From DIGJ01 sp041739345 (GTDB taxonomy: Bacteria > Bacillota > Clostridia > Lachnospirales > Lachnospiraceae), in assembly GCA_041739345.1 (NCBI GenBank), contig JBGSNZ010000024.1:1-64000 (forward strand): DNA of 64,000 nt, written 5' to 3'. This document shows positions 41,401 to 49,968 of the stretch, in pieces. Numbering within the stretch: position 1 is the first letter of the stretch; each line of letters begins with the position of its first letter. The position numbers and the translations under genes were made by a program. The notes under the pieces were generated by a model. It did no database searches, was not told where the DNA came from, and was given only the letters and a program-made list of their open reading frames with translations.

Positions 41401-42018
41401 TGGGCTTACGATATCGGTTTTGGTGGTGTTGACCATGTTCTTGCAAGCGGACAAGATGTTAATATATTAGTATTTGATACCGAAGTTTACTCAAACACAG
41501 GTGGACAATCTTCAAAAGCTACACCTACTGGAGCAATTGCTCAGTTTGCAGCTGCGGGTAAAGAAGTTAAGAAAAAAGACTTAGCAGCAATTGCTATGAG
41601 CTATGGCTATGTGTATGTCGCACAAATTGCTCAGGGTGCTGATTACAATCAGTGCGTAAAAGCATTTGTGGAAGCAGAAAATTATCCGGGACCATCTATT
41701 ATCATTGCGTATGCTCCATGTATTAACCATGGGATTAAAGCTGGTATGGGATCTGCACAGACTGAGGAAAAACGTGCGGTTGAATCAGGTTATTGGCACC
41801 TGTTCCGCTTTGATCCACGCCTTGCAGAAGAAGGAAAGAACCCATTCCAGTTAGACTCAAAAGAGCCTTCTGCAAGCTATCAAGACTTCATACTAAGTGA
41901 AGTTCGTTACAACAGACTGTCTCGTTCTAACCCAGAAAGAGCAAAAATGCTGTTTGAAAAAGCGGAGAAAGATGCAAAAGAAAAGTATGTTGCGCTTGCT
42001 CAAAAAGCTGGCAAATAA
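38491..42018 (+). CDS. nifJ: Pyruvate:ferredoxin (flavodoxin) oxidoreductase
   Basis: An 1175-residue single-chain enzyme with all domains in order. The pyrimidine-binding domain I starts AYAFTEVAAIYPITPSSPMA, then come domains II-III, two [4Fe-4S] ferredoxin-like motifs (CIQCNFCSYVCPH; CTGCGSCVNVCPG), the CAGCGETPY motif and the thiamine-diphosphate domain with GGDGWAYDIGFGG and YSNTGGQSSK. It oxidises pyruvate to acetyl-CoA and CO2, reducing ferredoxin, and is the key energy step of clostridial fermentation. AAAGGAGG precedes the ATG. Single gene with its own promoter and two hairpins after it. Confidence 0.98.
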   Translation: MARKMKTMDGNTAAAHVSYAFTEVAAIYPITPSSPMADYTDMWATQGRKNIFGQEVLLSEMQSEAGAAGAVHGSLQAGALTTTYTASQGLLLMIPNMYKIAGELLPGVIHVTARAIASHALSIFGDHSDVYACRQTGFAMLCASNVQEVMDLGAVAHLTAIEGRVPFVHFFDGFRTSHEIQKIEAWDYDDLKDMCNMEAVDAFRARALNPEHPVTRGTAQNPDIFFQAREACNSYYDAIPELTQRYMDKVNAKIGTNYKLFNYYGAKDAECVIIAMGSVCDTIDETIDYLVAAGEKVGVVKVRLFRPFSAQHLIDAIPETVKSISVLDRTKEPGAIGEPLYLDVIAALRNSKFHNTPVLSGRYGLGSKDTVPADIIATFKNKEKEKFTLGIIDDVTNLSLPREDTTNTTPESTISCKFWGLGADGTVGANKNSIKIIGDHTDMYAQAYFDYDSKKSGGVTISHLRFGKDPIKATYLINKANFVACHMPAYISKYNMVQDLKDGGTFLLNTHWTMEELENELPGQVKAYMAKHNINFYTINGFKIGKEIGLGGRINTILQSAFFSLAKIIPAEDAIKYMKDAATASYSQKGDDIVKMNHDAIDAGAKNYVKIEIPASWANATKEDLTVKVSGGRKEVVDYVNSIQNAINSQTGNDLPVSAFTDYVDGTLPAGSAAYEKRGIAIDVPSWNPDNCIQCNFCSYVCPHAVIRPMAMDEAQAAAAPEGSTMDMTGMPGHKFAITVSVLDCTGCGSCVNVCPGKKGEKALLLKPIETQFEAQKMSDYCKSIETPAAVTDKFKITSVKGSQFYQPLLEYSGACAGCGETPYAKLMTQLFGNRMYIANATGCSSIWGGSSPASPYTVNKEGKGPAWANSLFEDNAEYGFGMQLAQKALRKRVTNSAENLLKVAEKDTVKAALLKYLATIDSSTENGPATNEMIKELEACGCGNEEAVTILKNKDFAAKKSQWILGGDGWAYDIGFGGVDHVLASGQDVNILVFDTEVYSNTGGQSSKATPTGAIAQFAAAGKEVKKKDLAAIAMSYGYVYVAQIAQGADYNQCVKAFVEAENYPGPSIIIAYAPCINHGIKAGMGSAQTEEKRAVESGYWHLFRFDPRLAEEGKNPFQLDSKEPSASYQDFILSEVRYNRLSRSNPERAKMLFEKAEKDAKEKYVALAQKAGK

Positions 42019-42033
42019 TATAGTTATAAATAT

Positions 42034-42065
42034 AAGGAGGTCGACAAAAGTCGGCCTCTTTTTGT
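42034..42065 (+). terminator. Intrinsic terminator after nifJ
   Basis: GAGGTCGAC (42037-42045) pairs with GTCGGCCTC (42050-42058) with one G-T pair, followed by TTTTTTG. Confidence 0.8.
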
Positions 42066-42094
42066 ATGAAAATATGCCATTCTCATTAAATGGC

Positions 42095-42134
42095 ACTTCA
42101 CATAACCTAAAGAAATCTTTAGGTTATGTGAAGT
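42095..42134. repeat. Long perfect palindrome between nifJ and the SLH gene
   Basis: Perfect 19-bp arms (42095-42113 and 42116-42134; ACTTCACATAACCTAAAGA) around AA. No clean T-run follows, so it may be a second terminator, an mRNA stabiliser or a protein site. Confidence 0.7.
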
Positions 42135-42208
42135 TTATCTTTAGAATTCTTATTTATAGTAATATAGGACGCAATTTTAGAAATGGATTAAGGAAGTGAG
42201 GAGTTAGA

Positions 42209-44089
42209 ATGAAACAAACAGTTAAAAGGTATTTTATATTACTAAGTTTTTCTTTATTTCTATTCGTTATAATAAATACCACAAAAGCTATGGCAGCAGA
42301 GCAAAGTATATTTTCTGTTTTTGGAATGGGTGAATTAGCGGATAAGGGAAAAGAGGAAACAGTTACTAGGGAACAATTCGCAAAAATGATTGTTTATCTT
42401 TCGGGTGAAGATGTTGATATTCAAAATGACTTGGAAACGATATATCCAGATATGAAAAAAAACAAGGTATATTCTTCGTATGTAAACATGGTGACATTGA
42501 AAGGTTGGATGTCTGGAAATGTCTCAGGAGAGTTTAAACCAAAACAAGCGATAAAAATATTAGATGCAGCAAGAGCAGCCGCAGCTATGTTAGGTTATGG
42601 AACAAAAGAAGACGGAAGCAGTTATTCACAAAAAGATATTATGAATCTTTATTATGAGAATAATCTCAATAAAAATATAAAATCTAGTACAAAAAGAAGT
42701 TTAACTTATCAGGACGTGGAGCAGTTATTTTTTAATATGCTAATGACAAAAACAAAAGCAGGTACAACCTATTTTGAAACATTAGGTGGAAAAATTAGAG
42801 AAGATGGAAGTCTAAACATCGGTTCCTTTTTAAAACAAAAATTAAGAGGTCCTGTTGTAGGAACGATTGACTGGAAAAGTGAACTTCCATTTTCAATCAA
42901 AAACAAGAAATTATATGTAAATGAAAGTGAAGTAAAAAAATATCAAGAAACTAAAAATGATGTTGTATATTATGATCTTCGAAACAAAAGTGTTTGGATT
43001 TATAAAAATCAAGTGGAAGGAACCTTGCAAAGTATCAGCCCCAATCGAAGAAATCCACAAAATATTACCGTTGACGGAGAGGTCTTTACGATTGAAACAT
43101 CACAAGTAAAACAATTCCTCTCAAAAAGGGGACAAGATTTATTAAATACGAAAGTGACGTTGATTTTAGGAGTTAAGGAAGAAGTGGCAGGTATACTATC
43201 CGATATGACGCTGGATGGAAGTTTTACAGGAGTTATTCTAAAAATCGGAACAAAGACAAATGGAAACAAAGAAAATAAGGATTTGCTTAATAAATATATG
43301 GTTGTAATAGATAAAGATGGAAAGGAACATACAATCTTATTTCCGTATAAAAGTACCTTATACAGAAATTACGATGTTGTAAAAGTAACGGGACAAGATG
43401 GTACTACGCTAATCGAAACACAAATACCTTCAAATGGTTTATTATGTGGGAAATCCATAGATACAAAAAACAAGTTAATCGGAGACTCAAAAATAGCAAA
43501 AGATGTAACTGTGATTGATATAGGTAAAGAATCAGCAAAAGTGATTCCATTACAAAAGATTTCAGGAATGAAGCTGACAGCCGGTCAAATTCTTTATTAT
43601 GAAACAAATGAAGCGGGTGAAATTAGTAGTATTTTCCTTAGGAATGTAGCAGGAAGAGAAGAAAATCATGTACTGATTACCAAATTGAAACCAAGCTATG
43701 ATAGTAAAGGAGAACCCTATGAATGCGAGGTTGTCTATTTTTCCAATGGAGTAGAAAAGACAAAAAACATGCCTATAGAAAAAGTAGAAAGTCTGATACA
43801 AATAGGACGAGCATATCGATTGGAAGAATTTGCAGATGAAAGTTTTATTTTTTATCGTGAAGACGATTACGAAGTAAAGAAAATAATGGGTAAGAAGATG
43901 ATAGGAACAGATTTAAGCTATGAAATATCAGATAACCTTCAGGTATATTATAGAGCAGTTGATGGAACTTATTTTAAAACAGAACTGGACCGTGTGAGTG
44001 ACCTAAATAACTATAAATTACAAGCATTCTGTGACAAAAATGCGACCCAGATAAAAACAGTTTCCATTATTCTGGCAACGGATCGATAA
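42209..44089 (+). CDS. Secreted S-layer-homology (SLH) domain protein linked to an ABC efflux operon
   Basis: A 626-residue exported protein. Its signal peptide covers about 1-30. An SLH-like region is at about 45-190: TVTREQFAKMIVYLSG, SYVNMVTLKGWMSGNVSGEF and KPKQAIKILDAARAAAAMLG. The remaining 430 residues are beta-rich with no named domain (for example GPVVGTIDWKSELPFSIKNK, NRRNPQNITVDGEVFTIETS). SLH modules bind wall polymers. The membrane-fusion protein gene starts 10 bp later, which suggests a wall-bound partner of the efflux pump. GAGGAG precedes the ATG. Confidence 0.75.
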   Translation: MKQTVKRYFILLSFSLFLFVIINTTKAMAAEQSIFSVFGMGELADKGKEETVTREQFAKMIVYLSGEDVDIQNDLETIYPDMKKNKVYSSYVNMVTLKGWMSGNVSGEFKPKQAIKILDAARAAAAMLGYGTKEDGSSYSQKDIMNLYYENNLNKNIKSSTKRSLTYQDVEQLFFNMLMTKTKAGTTYFETLGGKIREDGSLNIGSFLKQKLRGPVVGTIDWKSELPFSIKNKKLYVNESEVKKYQETKNDVVYYDLRNKSVWIYKNQVEGTLQSISPNRRNPQNITVDGEVFTIETSQVKQFLSKRGQDLLNTKVTLILGVKEEVAGILSDMTLDGSFTGVILKIGTKTNGNKENKDLLNKYMVVIDKDGKEHTILFPYKSTLYRNYDVVKVTGQDGTTLIETQIPSNGLLCGKSIDTKNKLIGDSKIAKDVTVIDIGKESAKVIPLQKISGMKLTAGQILYYETNEAGEISSIFLRNVAGREENHVLITKLKPSYDSKGEPYECEVVYFSNGVEKTKNMPIEKVESLIQIGRAYRLEEFADESFIFYREDDYEVKKIMGKKMIGTDLSYEISDNLQVYYRAVDGTYFKTELDRVSDLNNYKLQAFCDKNATQIKTVSIILATDR

Positions 44090-44099
44090 GGAGAAGAAA

Positions 44100-45716
44100 G
44101 TGAAAATAATGAAAAAAATGAGTAAGAAGAAAAAAATCATAATTGTAATTTTAATGTTTGCAATTTTAATAATCTCTTTGTTTGCATTTTGGAAAAAAGG
44201 AAGTGCAAAAAATAGTAATCAGGAAGGGTATACAACACAAGAAGTTACAAAAAAAGATATCAAGGAAATGATTACAACAACCGGTAAAGTATCGGCACTT
44301 AATTCATATTCCGTTTGGCCCTTATCCGGAATAGAAGGAAAAGTAACCTATTCTGATTTTGAAGTAGGCGATACGGTGAAGAAAGGACAGGTTTTGTATC
44401 GGATAGCAACCGACAGTTTGGATAGTAAGATAAAGACGGCAAAAGAAAATTTGGCCCGAAAGAAAAGAAGCTATGCACGCACAAAAAAAACAACACAGAC
44501 AACACTTGAAAAATATAATAGTTACAGTGTATTAGCGAATAAAGATGGGTACATAAAAAATATTGATACAAAGGTAGGAGATACGATTACAGAAGGAAGT
44601 ACAATAATAGGAAAACTTTATAATAACAAAAAAATGAAGCTATTAGTTCCGTTTTCTGCAAACCTTGTATCGAACAAAACAATTGGGGAAAAAGCAAGTG
44701 TAATATTGTCATTTTCAGGTGAAAAATTGAAAGGCAAGGTAATAAAAGTAAATGATTATAAAGAAAAGATGAGCCAGAATCGTGTGGTTCGCTATGTGAC
44801 AATCGAAGTAAATAATCCAGGAGGTATTTCAACAAATGATAAAGCAAGTGCGAAAATAGGGGATTCCTATGGTAGCGACGAAGGACTATTTTCTCCAATG
44901 TATGAAGAAAATATGGTAGCTACTGTTTCGGGTGTAGTAGCATTTGTATCAGCAAAAGAAGGAAGTTATGTAAAAAAGGGAGATGTTATATTATCCATTA
45001 AAAAGGATTCTTTCATCACTTCGACGAATGAGGTAAATGAACAGCTAGAAAGTGCAAAATCTGCACTTGAAGAGGCAAAAGCGGAATTAAAAAGTCTAAA
45101 TAAAAACAAGAAAGATTATGAAATTAAGTCTCCGATTGCTGGAAAAATTGTAAAAAAGAATGTGAAGCAAGGAGATATCATAAATGCGACAACCTCAAAA
45201 GATCCCCTTTGTTTAATTTACGATCTTTCTGCAATGAATTTTTCCATGATGATTGACGAAACGGATGTTCAAAAACTATGTGAAGGTCAGAAAATTGATA
45301 TAACTGCAGACGCATTACCAAATGACAAATATGAAGGATTAATTACCAGTATCAGTATTGAAGCGAATATAAGTGATGGTGGTGTCACGCAGTATCCAGT
45401 AACAGCACGCGTTGAGAAGTACGGTAAAATGTTGCCAGGAATGAATGTGAGTGGAGAAGTTGTAGTAAAAGAAGTTAAAAATGCGATTACAATACCATCG
45501 AATGCCCTGATTCGTGGGAATTTTGTCTATGTAGAAGACGCAAAAGCAAAAGAAGAAACCGATGTACCAAACGGCTTTCGAAAGCAAGAAGTTACAATTG
45601 GCATTAGTAATGGAACCGATATTGAAGTGATGAAAGGATTATTAGAGGGTGATAAGGTTTATATGCCACAAGAAGTGATAGAAGATAATGGGGAAGAGAT
45701 GAGCTATGAAGAGTAA
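44100..45716 (+). CDS. Membrane-fusion (MacA/HlyD-type) efflux adaptor with duplicated core
   Basis: A 538-residue protein, longer than usual (about 370-420). It has an N-terminal membrane anchor at about 10-30, then two lipoyl/barrel-sandwich units: about 60-115 with a return strand at 140-165 (NKDGYIKNIDTKVGDTITEG), and about 275-300 with a return at 340-365 (SPIAGKIVKKNVKQGDIINA). A coiled coil lies between the halves of the second unit (VNEQLESAKSALEEAKAELK). A beta-barrel and membrane-proximal domain follow. The GTG start is 6 bases after AAGGAG. The gene overlaps the ATPase gene by 11 bp. Confidence 0.85.
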   Translation: MKIMKKMSKKKKIIIVILMFAILIISLFAFWKKGSAKNSNQEGYTTQEVTKKDIKEMITTTGKVSALNSYSVWPLSGIEGKVTYSDFEVGDTVKKGQVLYRIATDSLDSKIKTAKENLARKKRSYARTKKTTQTTLEKYNSYSVLANKDGYIKNIDTKVGDTITEGSTIIGKLYNNKKMKLLVPFSANLVSNKTIGEKASVILSFSGEKLKGKVIKVNDYKEKMSQNRVVRYVTIEVNNPGGISTNDKASAKIGDSYGSDEGLFSPMYEENMVATVSGVVAFVSAKEGSYVKKGDVILSIKKDSFITSTNEVNEQLESAKSALEEAKAELKSLNKNKKDYEIKSPIAGKIVKKNVKQGDIINATTSKDPLCLIYDLSAMNFSMMIDETDVQKLCEGQKIDITADALPNDKYEGLITSISIEANISDGGVTQYPVTARVEKYGKMLPGMNVSGEVVVKEVKNAITIPSNALIRGNFVYVEDAKAKEETDVPNGFRKQEVTIGISNGTDIEVMKGLLEGDKVYMPQEVIEDNGEEMSYEE

Positions 45717-46419
45717 AGATATATTGATTGAATTAAAAGAAGTATGCAAATATTATCAAATTGGTGAAGAAGAAGTGCGTGCCAATGATGGAATTAATTT
45801 AACAATTTGCAAAGGAGAGTTTGTTGCTATCATTGGTAAGTCAGGAAGCGGAAAATCGACAACCATGAACATAATAGGTGCCCTTGATGTACCCACAAGT
45901 GGAGAATACTGGATGCAAGGAACGAATGTTAGCCATATGAAGGACGATGAATTGGCAGCTATCCGAAATAAAATGATAGGCTTTATTTTTCAACAATATT
46001 ATTTGCTTTCTAAATTGAGTGTAATTGAGAATGTTGAGTTGCCACTTTTATATGCAGGGGTTGATTTTGTTGATCGAAAACAAAGAGCAATGCAAGCACT
46101 CCAGGAAGTCGGACTTGAAGAAAAATGGAACAAATATCCAAAGCAGTTATCGGGAGGACAACAGCAAAGAGTTTCTATTGCCAGGGCACTAGCGGGAAGC
46201 CCCTCCCTAATTTTAGCAGATGAACCAACAGGAGCATTAGATTCAAAGACGACGAAAGATGTATTGAGCTTTTTGAAAAAGCTTCATGCAAAAGGAAATA
46301 CCATTGTATTAATTACGCATGACCAGTCTGTTGCGTTACAAGCTGAACGCATTGTAAACCTAATAGATGGAAAAATTATTTTTGATGGTAATGTAGAAGA
46401 CTATAAAAATCAAAATTAA
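45706..46419 (+). CDS. MacB-like ABC transporter ATP-binding protein
   Basis: A 237-residue ATPase of the LolD/MacB group: Walker A AIIGKSGSGKSTTMNIIG, Q-loop FIFQQYYLLSKL, signature LSGGQQQRVSIARAL, Walker B SLILADEPTGALD and switch His in LITHDQ. It powers the FtsX/MacB-type permease encoded 21 bp downstream. Translation is coupled to the adaptor gene by the 11-bp overlap. In this family ATP hydrolysis drives mechanical movement that extrudes peptides, antibiotics or lipids. Confidence 0.92.
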   Translation: MKSKDILIELKEVCKYYQIGEEEVRANDGINLTICKGEFVAIIGKSGSGKSTTMNIIGALDVPTSGEYWMQGTNVSHMKDDELAAIRNKMIGFIFQQYYLLSKLSVIENVELPLLYAGVDFVDRKQRAMQALQEVGLEEKWNKYPKQLSGGQQQRVSIARALAGSPSLILADEPTGALDSKTTKDVLSFLKKLHAKGNTIVLITHDQSVALQAERIVNLIDGKIIFDGNVEDYKNQN

Positions 46420-46440
46420 GAAAGATAAGGTGAAATAAAC

Positions 46441-47613
46441 ATGAATATTACGCAATCTTTTCGCCTGGCGATAAAAAGTATTCTGTCAAACCGCATGCGC
46501 TCTATATTAACTATGCTAGGGATGATCATAGGAGTTGCATCTGTTATTTTAATAGTGGGTCTTATGAAGGGAGTATCCAAGAAAATGGAGGGAAGCTATG
46601 CGGATATGGGAATCAACAGCATTAGTGTGTACGTTCAAAAGAACGGTAATCGAATGATAACGGAAAAGGATATGTATCAGTTTTACAATGAAAACAGAGA
46701 TTTAATTAAAGAAATTTCTCCATCATTGGAAACAAAATATGTAGCAAAAAATGCGGAGACAAAATTTAAAGCAAATGTAAAGGGAGTAAGTGAAAACTAT
46801 GCACAAATTAAAACATTAAGTTTGGTGCAGGGGCGTTTTATAAATTATGCAGATGTCTTATTACGACAAAATAACTGTGTGATCGGAGCATACGTGGAAG
46901 ATAAGCTTTTTGGTAAGGGTAAAGGAATGGGTCAGACAATTAAAATAAACGGCGAAAAGTTTCAAGTTGTTGGAAGAGTAAAGGAATTGGCGGGGCGGAA
47001 AAAAGGTTCAACAGATGATTGTATTTATATTGCGTACTCTAAGGTGCTTCGTATGAACAAAGTTACAGAAATTGATAGCTATGAAATGATGGCAGTTGAC
47101 CCAACGTTAGCAGATCCTTTAGTTGCGAAACTTGAAAGCTGGCTTTATGAAAAAATAGGGAATCGCGATTATTTTTACGCTTTTAGTATGTCCTCCATGA
47201 TTTCTTCGATGAATTCAACAATGAATATGTTAGCACTAGCACTTTCAGGTATTGCTGCAATTTCTTTGCTTGTAGCTGGTATCGGAATTATGAATATCAT
47301 GTTAGTCTCCGTTACAGAAAGAACGCAGGAAATTGGAATTAGAAAATCACTAGGAGCACGACGAAGAGATATTTTGAATCAATTTATTATTGAAGCTGCA
47401 GCAGTAAGTGGAATTGGAGGATTAGTCGGGATACTGGTTGGTGTAATTCTAGTATTTTCAATTGGGAAATTAGCAAATATGCAGGCTTCTCCTAGTATGC
47501 CATCCATTTTGATTTCATTTACAGTGTCAGTCGCAACGGGAATCATTTTTGGTTATATGCCAGCAAAAAAGGCAGCAATGTTAAATCCAATAGATGCTCT
47601 AAGAGGAGAATAA
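46441..47613 (+). CDS. MacB/FtsX-family ABC transporter permease
   Basis: A 390-residue permease with four membrane segments: one at about 22-43 (SILTMLGMIIGVASVILIVG) and three in the C-terminal part (about 262-292, 320-345 and 352-378). A large outer domain lies at about 50-250. The FtsX signature MLVSVTERTQEIGIRKSLGA is complete. It forms the membrane part of a MacAB-like exporter with the preceding genes. The two-component genes that follow on the same strand probably control the operon. Confidence 0.92.
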   Translation: MNITQSFRLAIKSILSNRMRSILTMLGMIIGVASVILIVGLMKGVSKKMEGSYADMGINSISVYVQKNGNRMITEKDMYQFYNENRDLIKEISPSLETKYVAKNAETKFKANVKGVSENYAQIKTLSLVQGRFINYADVLLRQNNCVIGAYVEDKLFGKGKGMGQTIKINGEKFQVVGRVKELAGRKKGSTDDCIYIAYSKVLRMNKVTEIDSYEMMAVDPTLADPLVAKLESWLYEKIGNRDYFYAFSMSSMISSMNSTMNMLALALSGIAAISLLVAGIGIMNIMLVSVTERTQEIGIRKSLGARRRDILNQFIIEAAAVSGIGGLVGILVGVILVFSIGKLANMQASPSMPSILISFTVSVATGIIFGYMPAKKAAMLNPIDALRGE

Positions 47614-47660
47614 TGTTATAATAAGGTAATTGATAGATTTAAAGAAAGCGAGGTATTAAT

Positions 47661-48356
47661 TTGAACGATAAGATATTAGTAGCAGAAGATGATGAAGACA
47701 TTGTTGAACTTTTAAAGTTATACATGGAAAATGAGGGATTTACGGTCTTTTCAGCTACCAATGGATTTGATGCCTTTGTGATTGCTAAAGAAGAAGAGAT
47801 TGATTTGGCAGTGATTGATATTATGATGCCTCGCATGAATGGATTTGAGTTAACAAAAAAGATAAGAGAAATTAGTAATATTCCGATTATCATTCTTTCT
47901 GCTAAAAACTTAGATAGTGACAAGATTCTTGGTCTCAATGTCGGTGCGGATGACTATCTGACCAAGCCTTTTAATCCGTTGGAAATTATTGCTCGCATTC
48001 ATGCAAATTTACGGCGCTTTTATCGCTTTGGAGAAGGGTTGGAAATAAAAAATAATAAACTTAAGGTAGGAGACTTAAGTTTAGATACAGAAACGCTCCT
48101 TCTTACCAAAGAAAAGACTGAAATTGCACTGACACCAATGGAATATAAAATATTAGCAATGCTTATGAAATCACCGGGAAGAGTCTACACAAAGGTACAG
48201 ATTTATGAAAATATTAATGGTGAGTATTTTGAAAATGATGACAGTACATTAATGGTTCACATGTCCAAACTGAGAGAAAAAATTGAAGATAATAGCAAAA
48301 ATCCAAAGTACATAAAAACCGTGCGCGGGGTGGGATATAAAATTGAAAAACAATAA
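47661..48356 (+). CDS. OmpR/PhoB-type response regulator
   Basis: A 231-residue regulator: receiver at 1-118 with D10/D11, phospho-acceptor D53 (AVIDIMMPRMNG) and K in LTKPF; winged-helix DNA-binding domain at about 130-231 ending KYIKTVRGVGYKIEK. TTG 47661 is the start, behind GCGAGGT. It overlaps the kinase gene by 14 bp. The likely target is the efflux operon directly upstream, through a feedback circuit; inferred from position. Confidence 0.93.
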   Translation: MNDKILVAEDDEDIVELLKLYMENEGFTVFSATNGFDAFVIAKEEEIDLAVIDIMMPRMNGFELTKKIREISNIPIIILSAKNLDSDKILGLNVGADDYLTKPFNPLEIIARIHANLRRFYRFGEGLEIKNNKLKVGDLSLDTETLLLTKEKTEIALTPMEYKILAMLMKSPGRVYTKVQIYENINGEYFENDDSTLMVHMSKLREKIEDNSKNPKYIKTVRGVGYKIEKQ

Positions 48357-49935
48357 AAAGAAACAAGAAAGTTTTTTTGGGTTACTAGTAAGAAATTACA
48401 TTTATTTTACCTTGGTAATTGCTACGGTTTTATTGCTTCTTTTTATTATTTTTACAATAATTACAGATAAAACTTTCATAGAGGCAAAACTTGAAAGATT
48501 GCCCAAGCAGATAAATCGGTTGCAGAGTGAACAATATAAAACGATAGATGCACAAAAGTTATTTGGCCGCAATGGATACTTTGAAATACTCAACGAAGAA
48601 GGGATAATTACTTATAAAAGTAAGGTCAGTAAAAGAATTTCTTATACCAGTGGAGAATTAGAATGTATTGCTGACTACGATTTAGGTGAAAGTATTATGC
48701 TAACAGAATATAAAACTAAAAATACAGAAACTAATTATTTGCTTCAGTATGCCAAGGATTCTGAGGATGGATATGAGAATATCGGTTTTTTGATTCTTGA
48801 TTCGAAGTATCAAGTGATATTTGATAATATCGATACAAATCACAAGGCTTTCACAAAAGAAGAAATTGAGCTTCTTTATATGAAAAAATATGAAGTTAGA
48901 AAGTTGGCATTTACTACCCTAGATGGGAAAAAGCATACAATGGTAATGTACATTCACTATTTGGATTATGAAAGTTGGGAGAAAGCTTCTCATCTAATGA
49001 TGTGGATTATTCCTATTTTTGTCGTGTGCTATGTTATAATGATTATTACTTTTGTATTTATTCTAAACAAAAAAATAAAAATACCGTTGATGATGCTAAA
49101 TGCAGCAATGCTTGATTTTGCCGAAGAAAAGCAAAATGGAGAAATCTGCTATAGTGGACCTAAGGAGTTTGTACAAATATGTGAAAGCTTTAATAAGATG
49201 TCATCCTTACTTGTTGAGAGTGAAAAAGATAAGGAAAAACTAGCAATGGACAAGCAAAAGATGCTTGCTGATATTTCACACGATTTAAAAACACCGATTA
49301 CGGTGATTAAAGGATATTCAAAAGCAATTTGCGATGGTATTATTGAGGAAAATAAAAAAGAACAGTACATAAAGACCATTTATCAAAAAGCAGATGATTT
49401 AACGGAGCTAATCAATACGTTCTATGAATATAATAAACTGGAACATCCCGATTTTTCCCTCGAATTTCAAAAGAAAGACATTTGTGAGGAAATAAGAGAA
49501 TATCTAGCAATAAAATATGAAGAAATTGATAATAATGAATTTATATTAGAAGCAGATATCCCAGAAGGGAGAATTTTGGCATCGTTTGATTCAATTCAAA
49601 TGAGGCGAGTTTATGATAATATAATAGGAAATGCAATGAAACATAATAAAGCAGGAACTACAATATTCATTCAACTAAAAAAACAAGATGAAACGATTAT
49701 CATTCGGATTGCAGATAATGGAGTCGGTATTCCAAAAGAAATGGAAAAGTACATTTTTGAACCATTTGTAGTAGGAGATGATTCAAGGAATAATAAACAA
49801 GGATCTGGTTTGGGACTTGCAATAGTCGATCGAGTAATTCGTGCACATAATGGGACGATTCGATTGATGATACCGCCAAAGAAAAAATATAAAACAGAAT
49901 TTAAAATAGTCTTACCGATTAAGCAGCAGGGCTGA
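48343..49935 (+). CDS. Sensor histidine kinase
   Basis: A 530-residue kinase. The first membrane segment is at about 18-42, an outer sensor domain at about 45-205, the second membrane segment at about 215-240, and HAMP follows. The phospho-acceptor is His313 in DISHDLKTPITVIKGYSKAI. The ATPase has NAMKHNKAGT (N box), ADNGVGIP (G1) and GSGLGLAIV (G2). The TTG start lies inside the regulator gene, so the two are translated together. The sensor domain is not a named family; drug or peptide sensing for the adjacent pump is plausible. Confidence 0.92.
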   Translation: MKNNKKKQESFFGLLVRNYIYFTLVIATVLLLLFIIFTIITDKTFIEAKLERLPKQINRLQSEQYKTIDAQKLFGRNGYFEILNEEGIITYKSKVSKRISYTSGELECIADYDLGESIMLTEYKTKNTETNYLLQYAKDSEDGYENIGFLILDSKYQVIFDNIDTNHKAFTKEEIELLYMKKYEVRKLAFTTLDGKKHTMVMYIHYLDYESWEKASHLMMWIIPIFVVCYVIMIITFVFILNKKIKIPLMMLNAAMLDFAEEKQNGEICYSGPKEFVQICESFNKMSSLLVESEKDKEKLAMDKQKMLADISHDLKTPITVIKGYSKAICDGIIEENKKEQYIKTIYQKADDLTELINTFYEYNKLEHPDFSLEFQKKDICEEIREYLAIKYEEIDNNEFILEADIPEGRILASFDSIQMRRVYDNIIGNAMKHNKAGTTIFIQLKKQDETIIIRIADNGVGIPKEMEKYIFEPFVVGDDSRNNKQGSGLGLAIVDRVIRAHNGTIRLMIPPKKKYKTEFKIVLPIKQQG

Positions 49936-49968
49936 GTAATAGAGACTTGAAACGAAGGAGATTAAAAA

